NCBI GenBank assembly: GCA_937894065.1
Contig: CALCST010000026.1
Location: forward strand, 1 to 64,000
Source of the DNA: an uncultured Parabacteroides sp.
GTDB lineage: Bacteria; Bacteroidota; Bacteroidia; Bacteroidales; Tannerellaceae
DNA: 64,000 bases
Reading direction: 5' to 3'
Part shown: positions 7,882-16,334 of the stretch, in pieces
Layout: each line of letters opens with the position of its first letter
Position numbering within the stretch: position 1 is the first letter of the stretch
Program-made: the position numbers and the translations under genes
Notes under the pieces: model-generated
What the model was told of the DNA's origin: nothing
Seen by the model: only the letters and a program-made list of their open reading frames with translations
Databases searched by the model: none

Positions 7882-8247
7882 ATGAAAACAATCCAATTGA
7901 CAAAATCAGAGTTCTTGAATAAAGTGGCTAATTATGAAGCTAATCCATCGGAATGGAAATTCCTGGGAGACAAACCTGCTTTGATTGATTTCTATGCTAC
8001 ATGGTGCGGACCTTGTAAAATGCTGGCTCCCGTCCTTGACGAGCTTGCTGAAGAGTATGACGGAAAAGTTGATATCTACAAGGTAAATGTTGACCAGGAA
8101 GAAGAATTGGCATCAGTTTTCGGCATCAGAAGCGTACCAAGCCTGTTGTTCATTCCTATGAGCGGAACTCCTCAGATGGCGCAGGGCGCAATGCCAAAAC
8201 ATAGTCTGAAAGAAGCTATAAATAATGTATTATTATCAGGAAAGTAA
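7882..8247 (+). CDS. trxA: Thioredoxin
   Basis: A 121-residue thioredoxin with the canonical WCGPC active site at residues 41-45, preceded by LIDFYAT and followed by KMLAPVLDELAEEY. The cis-proline is in SVPSLLFIP (about residue 92). There is no signal peptide, so it works in the cytoplasm with thioredoxin reductase, reducing disulphides and supporting peroxiredoxins. AGGAG eight bases before the ATG is an unusually good ribosome-binding site for this window. It forms a pair with the Cys-rich membrane protein and is probably under OxyR control. Bacteroides usually have several thioredoxins, so the exact gene name is less certain than the function. Confidence 0.92.
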   Translation: MKTIQLTKSEFLNKVANYEANPSEWKFLGDKPALIDFYATWCGPCKMLAPVLDELAEEYDGKVDIYKVNVDQEEELASVFGIRSVPSLLFIPMSGTPQMAQGAMPKHSLKEAINNVLLSGK

Positions 8248-8259
8248 CTATTTATTCTT

Positions 8260-8346
8260 AAAACTAAGCCTTAGTTTTTATAAACTAAGTTTGAGTTTGC
8301 AAAAACTAAAGCTTGATTTATAAAAACTAAGGCTCAGTTTTAAATT
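8260..8346. repeat. Four-unit 21-bp tandem array / terminator hairpin
   Basis: Four imperfect direct units start at 8263, 8284, 8305 and 8326, each opening with ACTAAG or ACTAAA. The outer units are also inverted relatives of each other: 8260-8280 and 8321-8341 pair over 20 of 21 bases. It lies between convergent trxA and the GH2 gene and probably acts as a two-way terminator. Confidence 0.8.
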
Positions 8347-8367
8347 AAGGAAGTATATTTTTGAATA

Positions 8368-10881
8368 TTAATTAATATCCGCTTGCAACAAGCAAGTTGT
8401 ATCCGGCAGTCCTTCAGAACTTGCAGTCAGACGAATATTGCCACTCTTTCCATTATTCTGAAGAACAACAAGGCATTTTCCGTAGAAAGCTTTACGCTTA
8501 TTGTCCTTGAATCGTTCCATTGACGTCTGACATCCATTGTCAACACCGGCAATGAAAGCTGGTCCTTCAACATTGAAGTGAACAAGATTATCTGCCCAAG
8601 GGCATAAGTTTCCGTCTTTATCGACAATCTCAACTGTCACGAAACTCAAATCATATCCATCAGCACTGATATTCTTGCGGTCAGCCACAAGACGGATTTT
8701 TGCAGGTTCGCCGGCAGTGTTGATTTGTTTCTTACGGACAATTTTACCGGATTTGCGAGCCACCACTTCAACTGTTCCAGGCTGATATTTCACACGCCAT
8801 GCTGCATGATATTTGTCACCGCCTTTTTTGCGTACGCCCTGAGATTTACCGTTAACAAATAACTCAACCTCATCAGCATTATTATAGTATGCCCACATAT
8901 CTATGCTCTGCCCTTCTTTCCAATTCCAGTGCGGGAACAGATGGAGAACGTCCTTGTCTGTCCATTCGGACTGATACATATAATATACATCCTTAGGAAA
9001 TCCGGCAAGGTCAATAACTCCGAAATATGAACTTCGTGCCGGCCATCCGTAAGGTGTAGGTTCGCCGATATAATCAAACCCAGTCCATATATACTGACCA
9101 CTTATAAACGTATTGTTTTTCACAAGATGCCATGTACCTTCGTGATGATTTCCCCATGGAACATGACAATTGTCGTATGACGAGCATGAAAGTGATTCAT
9201 CATAAAAAGGCTTGTCCCAACGGTCTGGCCAGATATACATCTTGTCGGACGGCATACGATAGTAACCGCGCGTCATAAGTCCGGAAACACTTTCCGTTAC
9301 AAGGAATGGTTTACCCGGGAATTTTTCCGGCACATCCTTAAACCAAGAATCATGATAGTTATATCCAATAATATCAAGAGCTCCTGAGCGGAAAAGATGA
9401 TTATTCGGGTTCGGCTCATTGCATCCGGATGTAACAGGGCGTGTAGGGTCAAGTTTCTTGACCATTCCGGCAAGCTTAGCACACAGCAGAGAATTCACGC
9501 TCATCTTTCCTTCTTCACTTGCAAGCTGCTTGGCGTCATGACCAAAGTTCAGGATAAGATTAGCTTCTTCAAGTGAAAGAGTGTCAGCATCTGCATGCGA
9601 CCATTGTTCGAGGACTTCATTTCCTATGCTCCACATAAAAATGGACGGATGATTACGGTCGCGCTTTATCAAATCTGTAAGGTCACGCTCATGCCATTCG
9701 TCGAAATAGCGGGAATAGTCATGCGAAGTCTTTTTCTTTCTCCACATATCAAAAGCCTCGTCCATAACAATGAATCCCATTTTGTCGCACAGGTCGAGCA
9801 ATTCAGGCGCAGGTGGATTATGAGAGCATCTTATACCGTTGCATCCCATTTCTTTCAATATCTCGAGCTGACGCTCCAAAGCTCTAGTGTTTACTGCAGC
9901 TCCGAGACATCCCAAATCGTGATGCATGCAAACTCCGTTGATTTTCATATGCTCGCCGTTAAGATAGAATCCGTTGGATACATCAAAACGGAATGTTCTT
10001 ATACCAAATGGAGTGTGATAAACGTCAACAGTATCGTTGCCCGCCAATATACGGGATTCTATATCATACAAATAAGGATAGTCGATTGACCACAATGTAG
10101 GATTTTCAACTACAAGTTTCTGTTGCCATGTGGAATCTGACTCTGAAAGAATATTTACCGCAGATTCTGCAGAAGCTACTTCTTTTCCATCTTTTGATAA
10201 TACGCGGGTAAGAAGACGGAAATCTTTTGACTTTCCGAAATCATTGCGTATTGTTGTAGATACGGATATGGTTGCCTTCGAAGAAGAAACATCTTCAGCA
10301 ACAGCATATGTTCCCCACAAATCGAAATGAAGAGGGTTTACTTTTGTAAGCCATACGTGGCGATAAATTCCACATCCGGAATACCATCTGGAGTTTGGCT
10401 GTTCGCTGTTGTCAACTCTTACGGCAATTACATTCTTCTCGCCCCAAAGGATATGAGGAGTAAGGTCATAACGGAAAGAAATATAGCCATATGGACGTTT
10501 ACCGAGAGATTTTCCGTTGATAAACACTTCAGAATTCATATAAACTCCGTCGAAGTCGATATAGAGTTTACGATTCTGATCCTGTTTGTGAACCTCAAAC
10601 ACCTTTCTGTACCAACCAATTCCTCCGGGTAGCGCTCCACCACCGGGACCTGAAGGATTGTCTTTACTGAAGTCTCCCTCAATAGCCCAGTCGTGAGGCA
10701 GGGAGAGTTTTCTCCAATCGGAATCATCAAACGAAGGAGATGCCGCATCCGTAACATCACCGAGATGGAATGTCCAGTCCCGGTCGAAATTTATCCGTTC
10801 GCGTCCTTCTTCTTTCCCACATCCGGAAAGAAGAAGAATCATAAGCAGACAGACGGAAATTCTAAGAAGTGATTTCGTCAT
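8368..10881 (-). CDS. GH2 family glycoside hydrolase, probable beta-galactosidase lipoprotein
   Basis: An 837-residue exo-glycosidase of family GH2. It has a lipoprotein signal (LLLSGC, Cys21), a sugar-binding jelly roll (about 30-190), an immunoglobulin-like sandwich (about 190-295), a TIM barrel (about 300-600) and C-terminal beta domains. The predicted acid/base is E422 in WSIGNE and the nucleophile is E530 in FLVTES, the standard GH2 pair. The family also includes beta-glucuronidases and beta-mannosidases, so beta-galactosidase is a best estimate. It lies five bases downstream of the GH31 alpha-xylosidase-like gene; the two would remove beta-galactose and then alpha-xylose from xyloglucan-type side chains. 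It is likely periplasmic or at the outer membrane. Confidence 0.9.
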   Translation of the reverse strand: MTKSLLRISVCLLMILLLSGCGKEEGRERINFDRDWTFHLGDVTDAASPSFDDSDWRKLSLPHDWAIEGDFSKDNPSGPGGGALPGGIGWYRKVFEVHKQDQNRKLYIDFDGVYMNSEVFINGKSLGKRPYGYISFRYDLTPHILWGEKNVIAVRVDNSEQPNSRWYSGCGIYRHVWLTKVNPLHFDLWGTYAVAEDVSSSKATISVSTTIRNDFGKSKDFRLLTRVLSKDGKEVASAESAVNILSESDSTWQQKLVVENPTLWSIDYPYLYDIESRILAGNDTVDVYHTPFGIRTFRFDVSNGFYLNGEHMKINGVCMHHDLGCLGAAVNTRALERQLEILKEMGCNGIRCSHNPPAPELLDLCDKMGFIVMDEAFDMWRKKKTSHDYSRYFDEWHERDLTDLIKRDRNHPSIFMWSIGNEVLEQWSHADADTLSLEEANLILNFGHDAKQLASEEGKMSVNSLLCAKLAGMVKKLDPTRPVTSGCNEPNPNNHLFRSGALDIIGYNYHDSWFKDVPEKFPGKPFLVTESVSGLMTRGYYRMPSDKMYIWPDRWDKPFYDESLSCSSYDNCHVPWGNHHEGTWHLVKNNTFISGQYIWTGFDYIGEPTPYGWPARSSYFGVIDLAGFPKDVYYMYQSEWTDKDVLHLFPHWNWKEGQSIDMWAYYNNADEVELFVNGKSQGVRKKGGDKYHAAWRVKYQPGTVEVVARKSGKIVRKKQINTAGEPAKIRLVADRKNISADGYDLSFVTVEIVDKDGNLCPWADNLVHFNVEGPAFIAGVDNGCQTSMERFKDNKRKAFYGKCLVVLQNNGKSGNIRLTASSEGLPDTTCLLQADIN

Positions 10882-10886
10882 AACAT

Positions 10887-13736
10887 TTATAAATTTATTA
10901 CTTGTTCGTTTCCGTCATAGTGAACGGTCACGCCTTTTGCCTCCAGGTTGAAAGGTTGAGGTTTGTCCTTGCTCACTGTGACAACCGTAAAGGTACGGTT
11001 TTCAAGCATTCCGTCAAATTTTCCGGTGCGTTTTCCTATTTTCAGAGTCTTAGATTCGTCATTATATTCAAACGGTATCTGTGCATATTTTCCTTTTTCG
11101 TAATTATAGTTCACACCTTCGTCTTCATAAAGAGTAAACGAACCGTCAGCGCCCTGATATACATAAAGAATTATGTTTTCAGGTTGTTTTTCGTCGGAAT
11201 ACTGCAAATCCGGACCAAACGGAATGATTGCTCCTTCCGGAACGAACAGAGGTATCTTTTCATACGGCGCATCAACAGTCTGTTTTCCTGAAGGAACAGC
11301 CTTGCCAGTGTAGAAATCAAACCATCCTGTTGTTTCCGGAAGATAAACTTCTCTTTCACGTGCCTGATATTCATATACAGGGCAAACCATGATTGAAGGG
11401 CCGAACATGAACTGGTCTCCGACATTGTTCACATTCGTATCTTTGCCATAGTCCATTACAAGAGGACGCATAATCGTATAATCGTTGAAATGAGTCATTC
11501 CCGCCATTGTATAAACGTATGGCATAAGGTTATATCTCAGCTTGTTGTAATATACGATTGATTTATATGCCGGATGTTTTTCTGGTGCAATATTCCATAC
11601 TTCTCTCAACGGGAACTGACCGTGAGCTCTGAACAATGGAGCGAAAGCACCGAACTGATACCAGCGTGTGTTAAGCTCGCGCCATTCTTTATAGTCAGCT
11701 GTTTCAACCTTATTTTTATCCCATTGATTCTGACCATCAACATATCTGTTTTCCACACAGAATCCGCCAATATCCATTGTCCAATATGGAATTCCACTGA
11801 CGGCAAAGTTCAATCCGGCTGAAATCTGGGCTTTCATATCTTCCCATCTTGTTCCGATATCGCCACTCCATGTAGCAGTTGAATATCTCTGCAAACCAGC
11901 AAAACCTGAACGTGTAAGCAGGAACACACGTTTGTTGTCATCAACGCTGCGCTGTCCGTCATAAATAGCTTCAGCATTCATAAGAGCATATGCATTGAAA
12001 TATTCTGTTGACGAACCGAGCGCTGTCGGGCCGCAAAGTGCTTTTCTGTAATCCATATCAGTACAGTCACGCACATTAGGTTCGCTGGCATCCATCCACC
12101 ATGCATCTATTCCAAGAGGATAAAGATGTTCGTACATCTGATTCCAGAATAATTTACGGGCATCAGCACTGTATGCATCATAGAAAGAACCCACATAACC
12201 AGGGCCAACCCAGTCGCGAATGCTGTCTTTGATTGCCTGCTGATACATCCATCCGTTCTTGTCGAATTCCTTGTAATGCTCTGTATTCATATAGAACTTA
12301 GGCCATACAGAAATCATATAATGAGCATTCATAGCATGGATTGAGTCTATCATAGCTTTAGGGTCCGGGAAACGAGTAGGGTCAAACTCATGACTTCCCC
12401 ACTGGTCTTCTTTCCAATAGAACCAGTCCTGTACGATATTGTCAATTGGGATGCGACGTTCACGGAATTCATTCATAACATCCAGAATCTGCTCCTGAGA
12501 CTGATATTTCTCACGGCTTTGCCAGAATCCCATCGCCCATTTTGGCATTACCTGAGCTTTTCCGGTAAGAGTTCTGTAACCACTGATTACCTCATCCATA
12601 TTTTCACCGGCAACGAAGTAATAGTCAAGCTGCTTGCTCATTTCGCTCCACCATGATTGCTGTCCCTGTTCTTCAGCAGGAACCGGAGCCAAGGCACGCA
12701 AGCCGCAATAGGAAACGCCGCCATCCGGTTTCCAATCAATTTTGAGAGGAACTCTTTTACCTGCTTCCAGGTTTACAGAGAATTTATAGCTGTTCGGGTT
12801 CCATGCTGTGCGCCAGCGTTCAGGAACAACTAGTTTTCCATCAATATAAACTTTTGTATAACCTGCATAGTAAAGGATGAATTTGTATTCACCGCTTTCC
12901 GATGGTTCTATTTCACCTTCGTATGTGACATGCGAACCCATCAAAGGGAAATTCTCCGGGAAATTCTTTATTGTTTTAAGATTTTCGAAATATATAGAAT
13001 CTTCGCTTCTGACCAAAGGATTTCCGTTTGCCGGCACATATGTTCCTGTCAGACTTCCTTCTTTACCTTCTTTGTCATATAATTTGAACAATCTGTTCAG
13101 CTGGGAATAGTCATTAGGATTACCGAAGCGGCACAATGAATAGCTGTCGAGCAAAATTCCGTAATTCTTATTGGAAACAATGAAAGGAACAGAAACTTTG
13201 GTATTATACTGAAACAACTCTTCATTTTTTCCTTTGTAGTTGAATTCGTCTGCCTGATGCTGTCCAAGGCCATAGAAAGCTTCATCATCCGGAGATTCAA
13301 ATACCTGACGGATTGAATATCCTTTTGTTCCTTCAACTTCAATTGGGGTGAAAGTTCTTCCTCCACCATGTTCTTCCTCAAGAATCACGTTTCCATTCTT
13401 ATCAAAGAATTTTATTTCACCTGTGTTTTTTGAGAGAGTTGCTATGATTTCAGAAGTTTTTAAAGATACACTCTTGTCTGTCTCTTCTATTGTATATTCA
13501 ACTTTTCTGTCCTGAGGAATTACGACCAGACTTTTTTCTGAAGAGAATTGCTTATCCGGAGTTGCAGAAACATGAATAAGCTTTTCGCCCAAAACTTCAA
13601 GGCGTACTTTCTGAACTGGAGTAGAATCGGTAGCAGGAACATTAACAACTATACCATTTCCGATGTTTTCGACGTTCGATGACGAACATGAGGCTAACAA
13701 TAAACTTGCCAACAAATAAAAATGTGAGTTCTTCAT
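10887..13736 (-). CDS. GH31 family enzyme with PA14 insert, probable alpha-xylosidase
   Basis: A 949-residue GH31 lipoprotein (signal ending LLLASC, Cys17). The N-terminal beta domain is interrupted by a PA14 module (about 230-350; GEYKFILYYAGYTKVYIDG). The TIM barrel then carries the nucleophile D549 in AWWMDASEPN and the acid/base D626 in ATWSGDIGTRWEDM. The PA14 insert and this active-site wording are typical of Bacteroides xyloglucan alpha-xylosidases such as BoGH31A. Other GH31 activities (alpha-glucosidase) are possible but less likely. It is first in a two-gene operon with the GH2 enzyme. No SusC/D pair or regulator adjoins it, so if it serves xyloglucan it must use products imported by another locus. 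Confidence 0.9.
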   Translation of the reverse strand: MKNSHFYLLASLLLASCSSSNVENIGNGIVVNVPATDSTPVQKVRLEVLGEKLIHVSATPDKQFSSEKSLVVIPQDRKVEYTIEETDKSVSLKTSEIIATLSKNTGEIKFFDKNGNVILEEEHGGGRTFTPIEVEGTKGYSIRQVFESPDDEAFYGLGQHQADEFNYKGKNEELFQYNTKVSVPFIVSNKNYGILLDSYSLCRFGNPNDYSQLNRLFKLYDKEGKEGSLTGTYVPANGNPLVRSEDSIYFENLKTIKNFPENFPLMGSHVTYEGEIEPSESGEYKFILYYAGYTKVYIDGKLVVPERWRTAWNPNSYKFSVNLEAGKRVPLKIDWKPDGGVSYCGLRALAPVPAEEQGQQSWWSEMSKQLDYYFVAGENMDEVISGYRTLTGKAQVMPKWAMGFWQSREKYQSQEQILDVMNEFRERRIPIDNIVQDWFYWKEDQWGSHEFDPTRFPDPKAMIDSIHAMNAHYMISVWPKFYMNTEHYKEFDKNGWMYQQAIKDSIRDWVGPGYVGSFYDAYSADARKLFWNQMYEHLYPLGIDAWWMDASEPNVRDCTDMDYRKALCGPTALGSSTEYFNAYALMNAEAIYDGQRSVDDNKRVFLLTRSGFAGLQRYSTATWSGDIGTRWEDMKAQISAGLNFAVSGIPYWTMDIGGFCVENRYVDGQNQWDKNKVETADYKEWRELNTRWYQFGAFAPLFRAHGQFPLREVWNIAPEKHPAYKSIVYYNKLRYNLMPYVYTMAGMTHFNDYTIMRPLVMDYGKDTNVNNVGDQFMFGPSIMVCPVYEYQAREREVYLPETTGWFDFYTGKAVPSGKQTVDAPYEKIPLFVPEGAIIPFGPDLQYSDEKQPENIILYVYQGADGSFTLYEDEGVNYNYEKGKYAQIPFEYNDESKTLKIGKRTGKFDGMLENRTFTVVTVSKDKPQPFNLEAKGVTVHYDGNEQVINL

Positions 13737-13779
13737 TCTTTTATATTATATGATTAAAATTATCGCATTGGAAACAGTG

Positions 13780-13800
13780 CAAAATTATTATGCAATAATT
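13780..13800 (-). promoter_or_regulatory. Candidate -7 box and palindrome ahead of GH31
   Basis: The minus strand carries TAATTTTG (13787-13780), a full TAnnTTTG match, about 45 bases before the GH31 start. It overlaps the small inverted repeat AATTATT-ATGC-AATAATT (13783-13800), which might be an operator. The -33 element is unclear. Confidence 0.4.
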
Positions 13801-13912
13801 CAAAACTTCATATAAAATGTTAAAGAACAAACGCTTATTTGTTCCAAAGCATAGTATATTTTGATAAATAAATAGGTATGATTTGTTAACCTACATGTTA
13901 CTACAAATAAAA

Positions 13913-13966
13913 ATACGGAGATAGGAATAGTCTATAAATAAAAGACTTAACCTTCTATCTCCGTAT
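13913..13966 (-). terminator. Terminator of the MATE transporter gene
   Basis: A 12-bp perfect stem (ATACGGAGATAG with CTATCTCCGTAT) is followed on the minus strand by TTTTTATTTG. It begins 12 bases after the stop codon. Confidence 0.8.
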
Positions 13967-13978
13967 AATATAATTTTC

Positions 13979-15289
13979 TTATTTTGTAAGAAGTCTGAAA
14001 CGGTGCCACAGCAAAAGTCCCAGAGTTGTCAAACTCACAGGAAAACCGCACCACACACCCACAGAGCCCCAGTTCAGCACAAAACCACAAATATATCCGA
14101 TAGGTAATGCTAGACATATATGACAGAAGAAAGCTGCTCGAGCCATATATTTAACATCAGTCAAACCTCTAAGAGCATTTGCAAAAACTATCTGAAGTCC
14201 GTCACCAAACTGATAAAGAATAACGAACCAGCAATATAGGGCAACAAGGTCCACTACTGCTTTTTCACTAGTGAACAAATAGCCAATTTGTGTTCTGAAA
14301 ATAAGTAAGAATATAATAAATACTATAGCACTGCTCATTATTATATTCAATCCGGCTTTTGCAGCCTCACGGATGTCGCTCTTACTTCCCTTCCCGTTGA
14401 ATCCGCTTACACGGATAGTAACGGCAGCTCCAACACCATAATAAAGCATAAATCCCAAAGTAGTTATTACTCCTGCAATCTGATAAGCAGCAAGAGCATT
14501 ACTTCCAATCCAACCTATCATTATCACACTGAGGCTGAAAGAACCTGTTTCAACTCCCATCTGGAATCCAACCGGCAGCCCGAGTCTGCAAAGATGAGAA
14601 ATAGAATTTCTGTTGATTTTGGACTGTTTGAAACCTTCCCAGTAATTGCGATATTTTGCTTTGCAGGTAAATAGCCAAACGAATGCCAGCAATGTTATTA
14701 TTCGGCTCGCCAGAGTTGATATACCGGCACCGGTCAATCCCATTTCCGGAGCTCCGAAATTTCCATATATCAATATGTAATTTCCAAAAATGTTCAGCAC
14801 ATTAGCGCTCAGCATTATGCACATTGGTGTGACGGTATCGGTTGTTCCGTCGCTGAACTGCTTGAAAGAGTTGAACAACATTGTGAAAATCACAGAAACC
14901 AACTGAAGACAATAATAAGGAATTATATACGGATACAATTCCTTAGGCTGATTGAGATAGTCGATGTTCAGAAGAAGCAAAAACATGAACATACTCAACA
15001 AAATGCCCACAATCAAATTTATAAAAAGGCTGTTTTTCAACACTCCTCCTATCTCAGAGAACTTCTTCTGTGTGAAAAGTCCACCTATTATCGGAGTAAG
15101 TCCATAGGAAAAACCCATTCCGAAAATAAAAGCCAAATTGAAGAAATTGTTCACAAACGAGGCTGCTGCCAGCTCCTGTGTGCTATGGTGACCCACCATT
15201 ATATTGTCGGCAAAGCCAACAATAATTATTCCTAGCTGACCAAGCATGATTGGCACTCCAAGACGAATAGTTTCTTTGTAGTGACTCAT
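13979..15289 (-). CDS. MATE family efflux transporter
   Basis: A 436-residue inner-membrane protein of the multidrug and toxic compound extrusion (NorM-like) family, with about 12 hydrophobic segments in two similar halves. The start LGVPIMLGQLGIIIVGFADNIMVGHHSTQELAA is characteristic of the first helices. Such proteins use sodium or proton gradients to export cationic drugs or metabolites; the substrate cannot be predicted. Repeat copy B fills the interval upstream of the start, so its promoter is obscure, and read-through from the tandem cyclophilins is possible. A terminator follows closely. Confidence 0.9.
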   Translation of the reverse strand: MSHYKETIRLGVPIMLGQLGIIIVGFADNIMVGHHSTQELAAASFVNNFFNLAFIFGMGFSYGLTPIIGGLFTQKKFSEIGGVLKNSLFINLIVGILLSMFMFLLLLNIDYLNQPKELYPYIIPYYCLQLVSVIFTMLFNSFKQFSDGTTDTVTPMCIMLSANVLNIFGNYILIYGNFGAPEMGLTGAGISTLASRIITLLAFVWLFTCKAKYRNYWEGFKQSKINRNSISHLCRLGLPVGFQMGVETGSFSLSVIMIGWIGSNALAAYQIAGVITTLGFMLYYGVGAAVTIRVSGFNGKGSKSDIREAAKAGLNIIMSSAIVFIIFLLIFRTQIGYLFTSEKAVVDLVALYCWFVILYQFGDGLQIVFANALRGLTDVKYMARAAFFCHICLALPIGYICGFVLNWGSVGVWCGFPVSLTTLGLLLWHRFRLLTK

Positions 15290-15307
15290 GTATGTATTAT
15301 ATTATTC

Positions 15308-15461
15308 AAGTTTCGCAAGTTGCTCAACATAAAGGCCAGCAAGGCTTCAGAGACAAGTTGACAAGGTCAAAACAACTGTAACTTTACAATTTATCATCTG
15401 AAAACCTTGTTAACTTGTCTCCTTGTTAACTTGTTATCTGTAAGTTGAGCCTGCGAAACTT
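15308..15461. repeat. Dispersed palindromic repeat, copy B
   Basis: A 154-bp element, the longest copy. It begins AAGTTTCGCAAGTTGCTCAA and ends TTGAGCCTGCGAAACTT, whose reverse complement repeats the start. The interior holds GAGACAAGTTGACAAGG (15350-15366) and its inverted relative CCTTGTTAACTTGTCTC (15405-15421). It lies 7 bases after the cytoplasmic cyclophilin stop and 18 before the MATE start. Confidence 0.8.
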
Positions 15462-15468
15462 AAGTTAT

Positions 15469-16239
15469 TTATTCCTGCGCCAACACTTCAACTGATATAA
15501 TTGAAATGTTTTCTGTCGGACGATCTTGTCTGTTAGTTTTTGATTTCTCTATTTTCTCAACAACTTCCATTCCATCAACAACCTCACCATACACAGTGTA
15601 TTGATTGTCTAGGAAAGGAACGCCACCTACTGTTTTGTAGATTTCTTTCTGTTCCTCTGTAAGTTTTGCTTCATCCTTACGTTTTTCAGCTTCAAGTTCT
15701 GTCTTGCCAATCAAGGTGTCACGCAAAATTGCCAATTCAGCTTTGTCTCCGGAACGATACAATTCCATAATCTTAGACTTATTTTCTGCCTGCAAACGAG
15801 CAAAAATGGATTGTTTCAGACGATTCTCCAATTGTTTTTCCATCTGCTTCAATTCACTGTCACTATATTTCTTTCCTGTCACGATATAGAACTGTGAAGC
15901 TGAAGATGCCTTTTCAGGATTCACCTCATCCCCTGTACGTGCAGCACACAAAGCTCCTTTCTTATGGAAATATTTAGGATAAACAAACTCAGCCGGCACA
16001 GTGTAACCAAGATCTCCGGCTCCAAGTTGTTTGTTCATAGGTGCATCTTTTGATGTCACATCACCACCCTGAACCATAAATTCCTTTATCACTCTATGAA
16101 ATAAAAGTCCGTTATAAGTTCCGTCATTAACTAATTTAAGAAAATTGTCACGATGTTTTGGAGTTTCATTATATAACTTCAATGTTATATCTCCAAGAGT
16201 TGTATGCATAACAACTTTTGTTTCAGATAAATTTGTCAT
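15469..16239 (-). CDS. Cyclophilin-type peptidyl-prolyl isomerase, cytoplasmic
   Basis: A 256-residue cyclophilin without a signal peptide. The core phrases are GTYNGLLFHRVIKEFMVQGGD (the active-site Arg in FHRV), GALCAARTGDEVNPEKASSASQFYIVTG and YTVYGEVVDGMEVVEKI. An insertion of roughly 80 charged residues (about 130-205), rich in Lys, Glu and Gln and probably helical, splits the domain before the last strands. Its upstream neighbour is a paralogue with a signal peptide and a much shorter insertion, so the pair appears to come from a tandem duplication, one form for the cytoplasm and one for the periplasm. The gap between them holds repeat copy C. Confidence 0.92.
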   Translation of the reverse strand: MTNLSETKVVMHTTLGDITLKLYNETPKHRDNFLKLVNDGTYNGLLFHRVIKEFMVQGGDVTSKDAPMNKQLGAGDLGYTVPAEFVYPKYFHKKGALCAARTGDEVNPEKASSASQFYIVTGKKYSDSELKQMEKQLENRLKQSIFARLQAENKSKIMELYRSGDKAELAILRDTLIGKTELEAEKRKDEAKLTEEQKEIYKTVGGVPFLDNQYTVYGEVVDGMEVVEKIEKSKTNRQDRPTENISIISVEVLAQE

Positions 16240-16267
16240 GATAGTTTTTTTAGATTAATATATTAGG

Positions 16268-16331
16268 AAACAAGTTGACAAGTCTATGAGGGAAAAATAC
16301 TTGTCAACTCATCTCTGAGGCTTTGTCAACA
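16268..16331. repeat. Dispersed repeat, copy C (arms absent)
   Basis: AACAAGTTGACAAGT and its inverted partner ACTTGTCAACT flank a short centre, followed by GGCTTTGTCAACAG. These are the interior words of copies A and B without the AAGTTTCGCAA ends. It sits between the two cyclophilin genes, 3 bases after one stop codon. Confidence 0.6.
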
Positions 16332-16334
16332 GAA

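Noticed and set aside
9595..10089. A 164-codon plus-strand frame opposite the GH2 gene
   Set aside because: It is antisense to a well-supported glycosidase, and its length is explained by codon bias of the GH2 frame.
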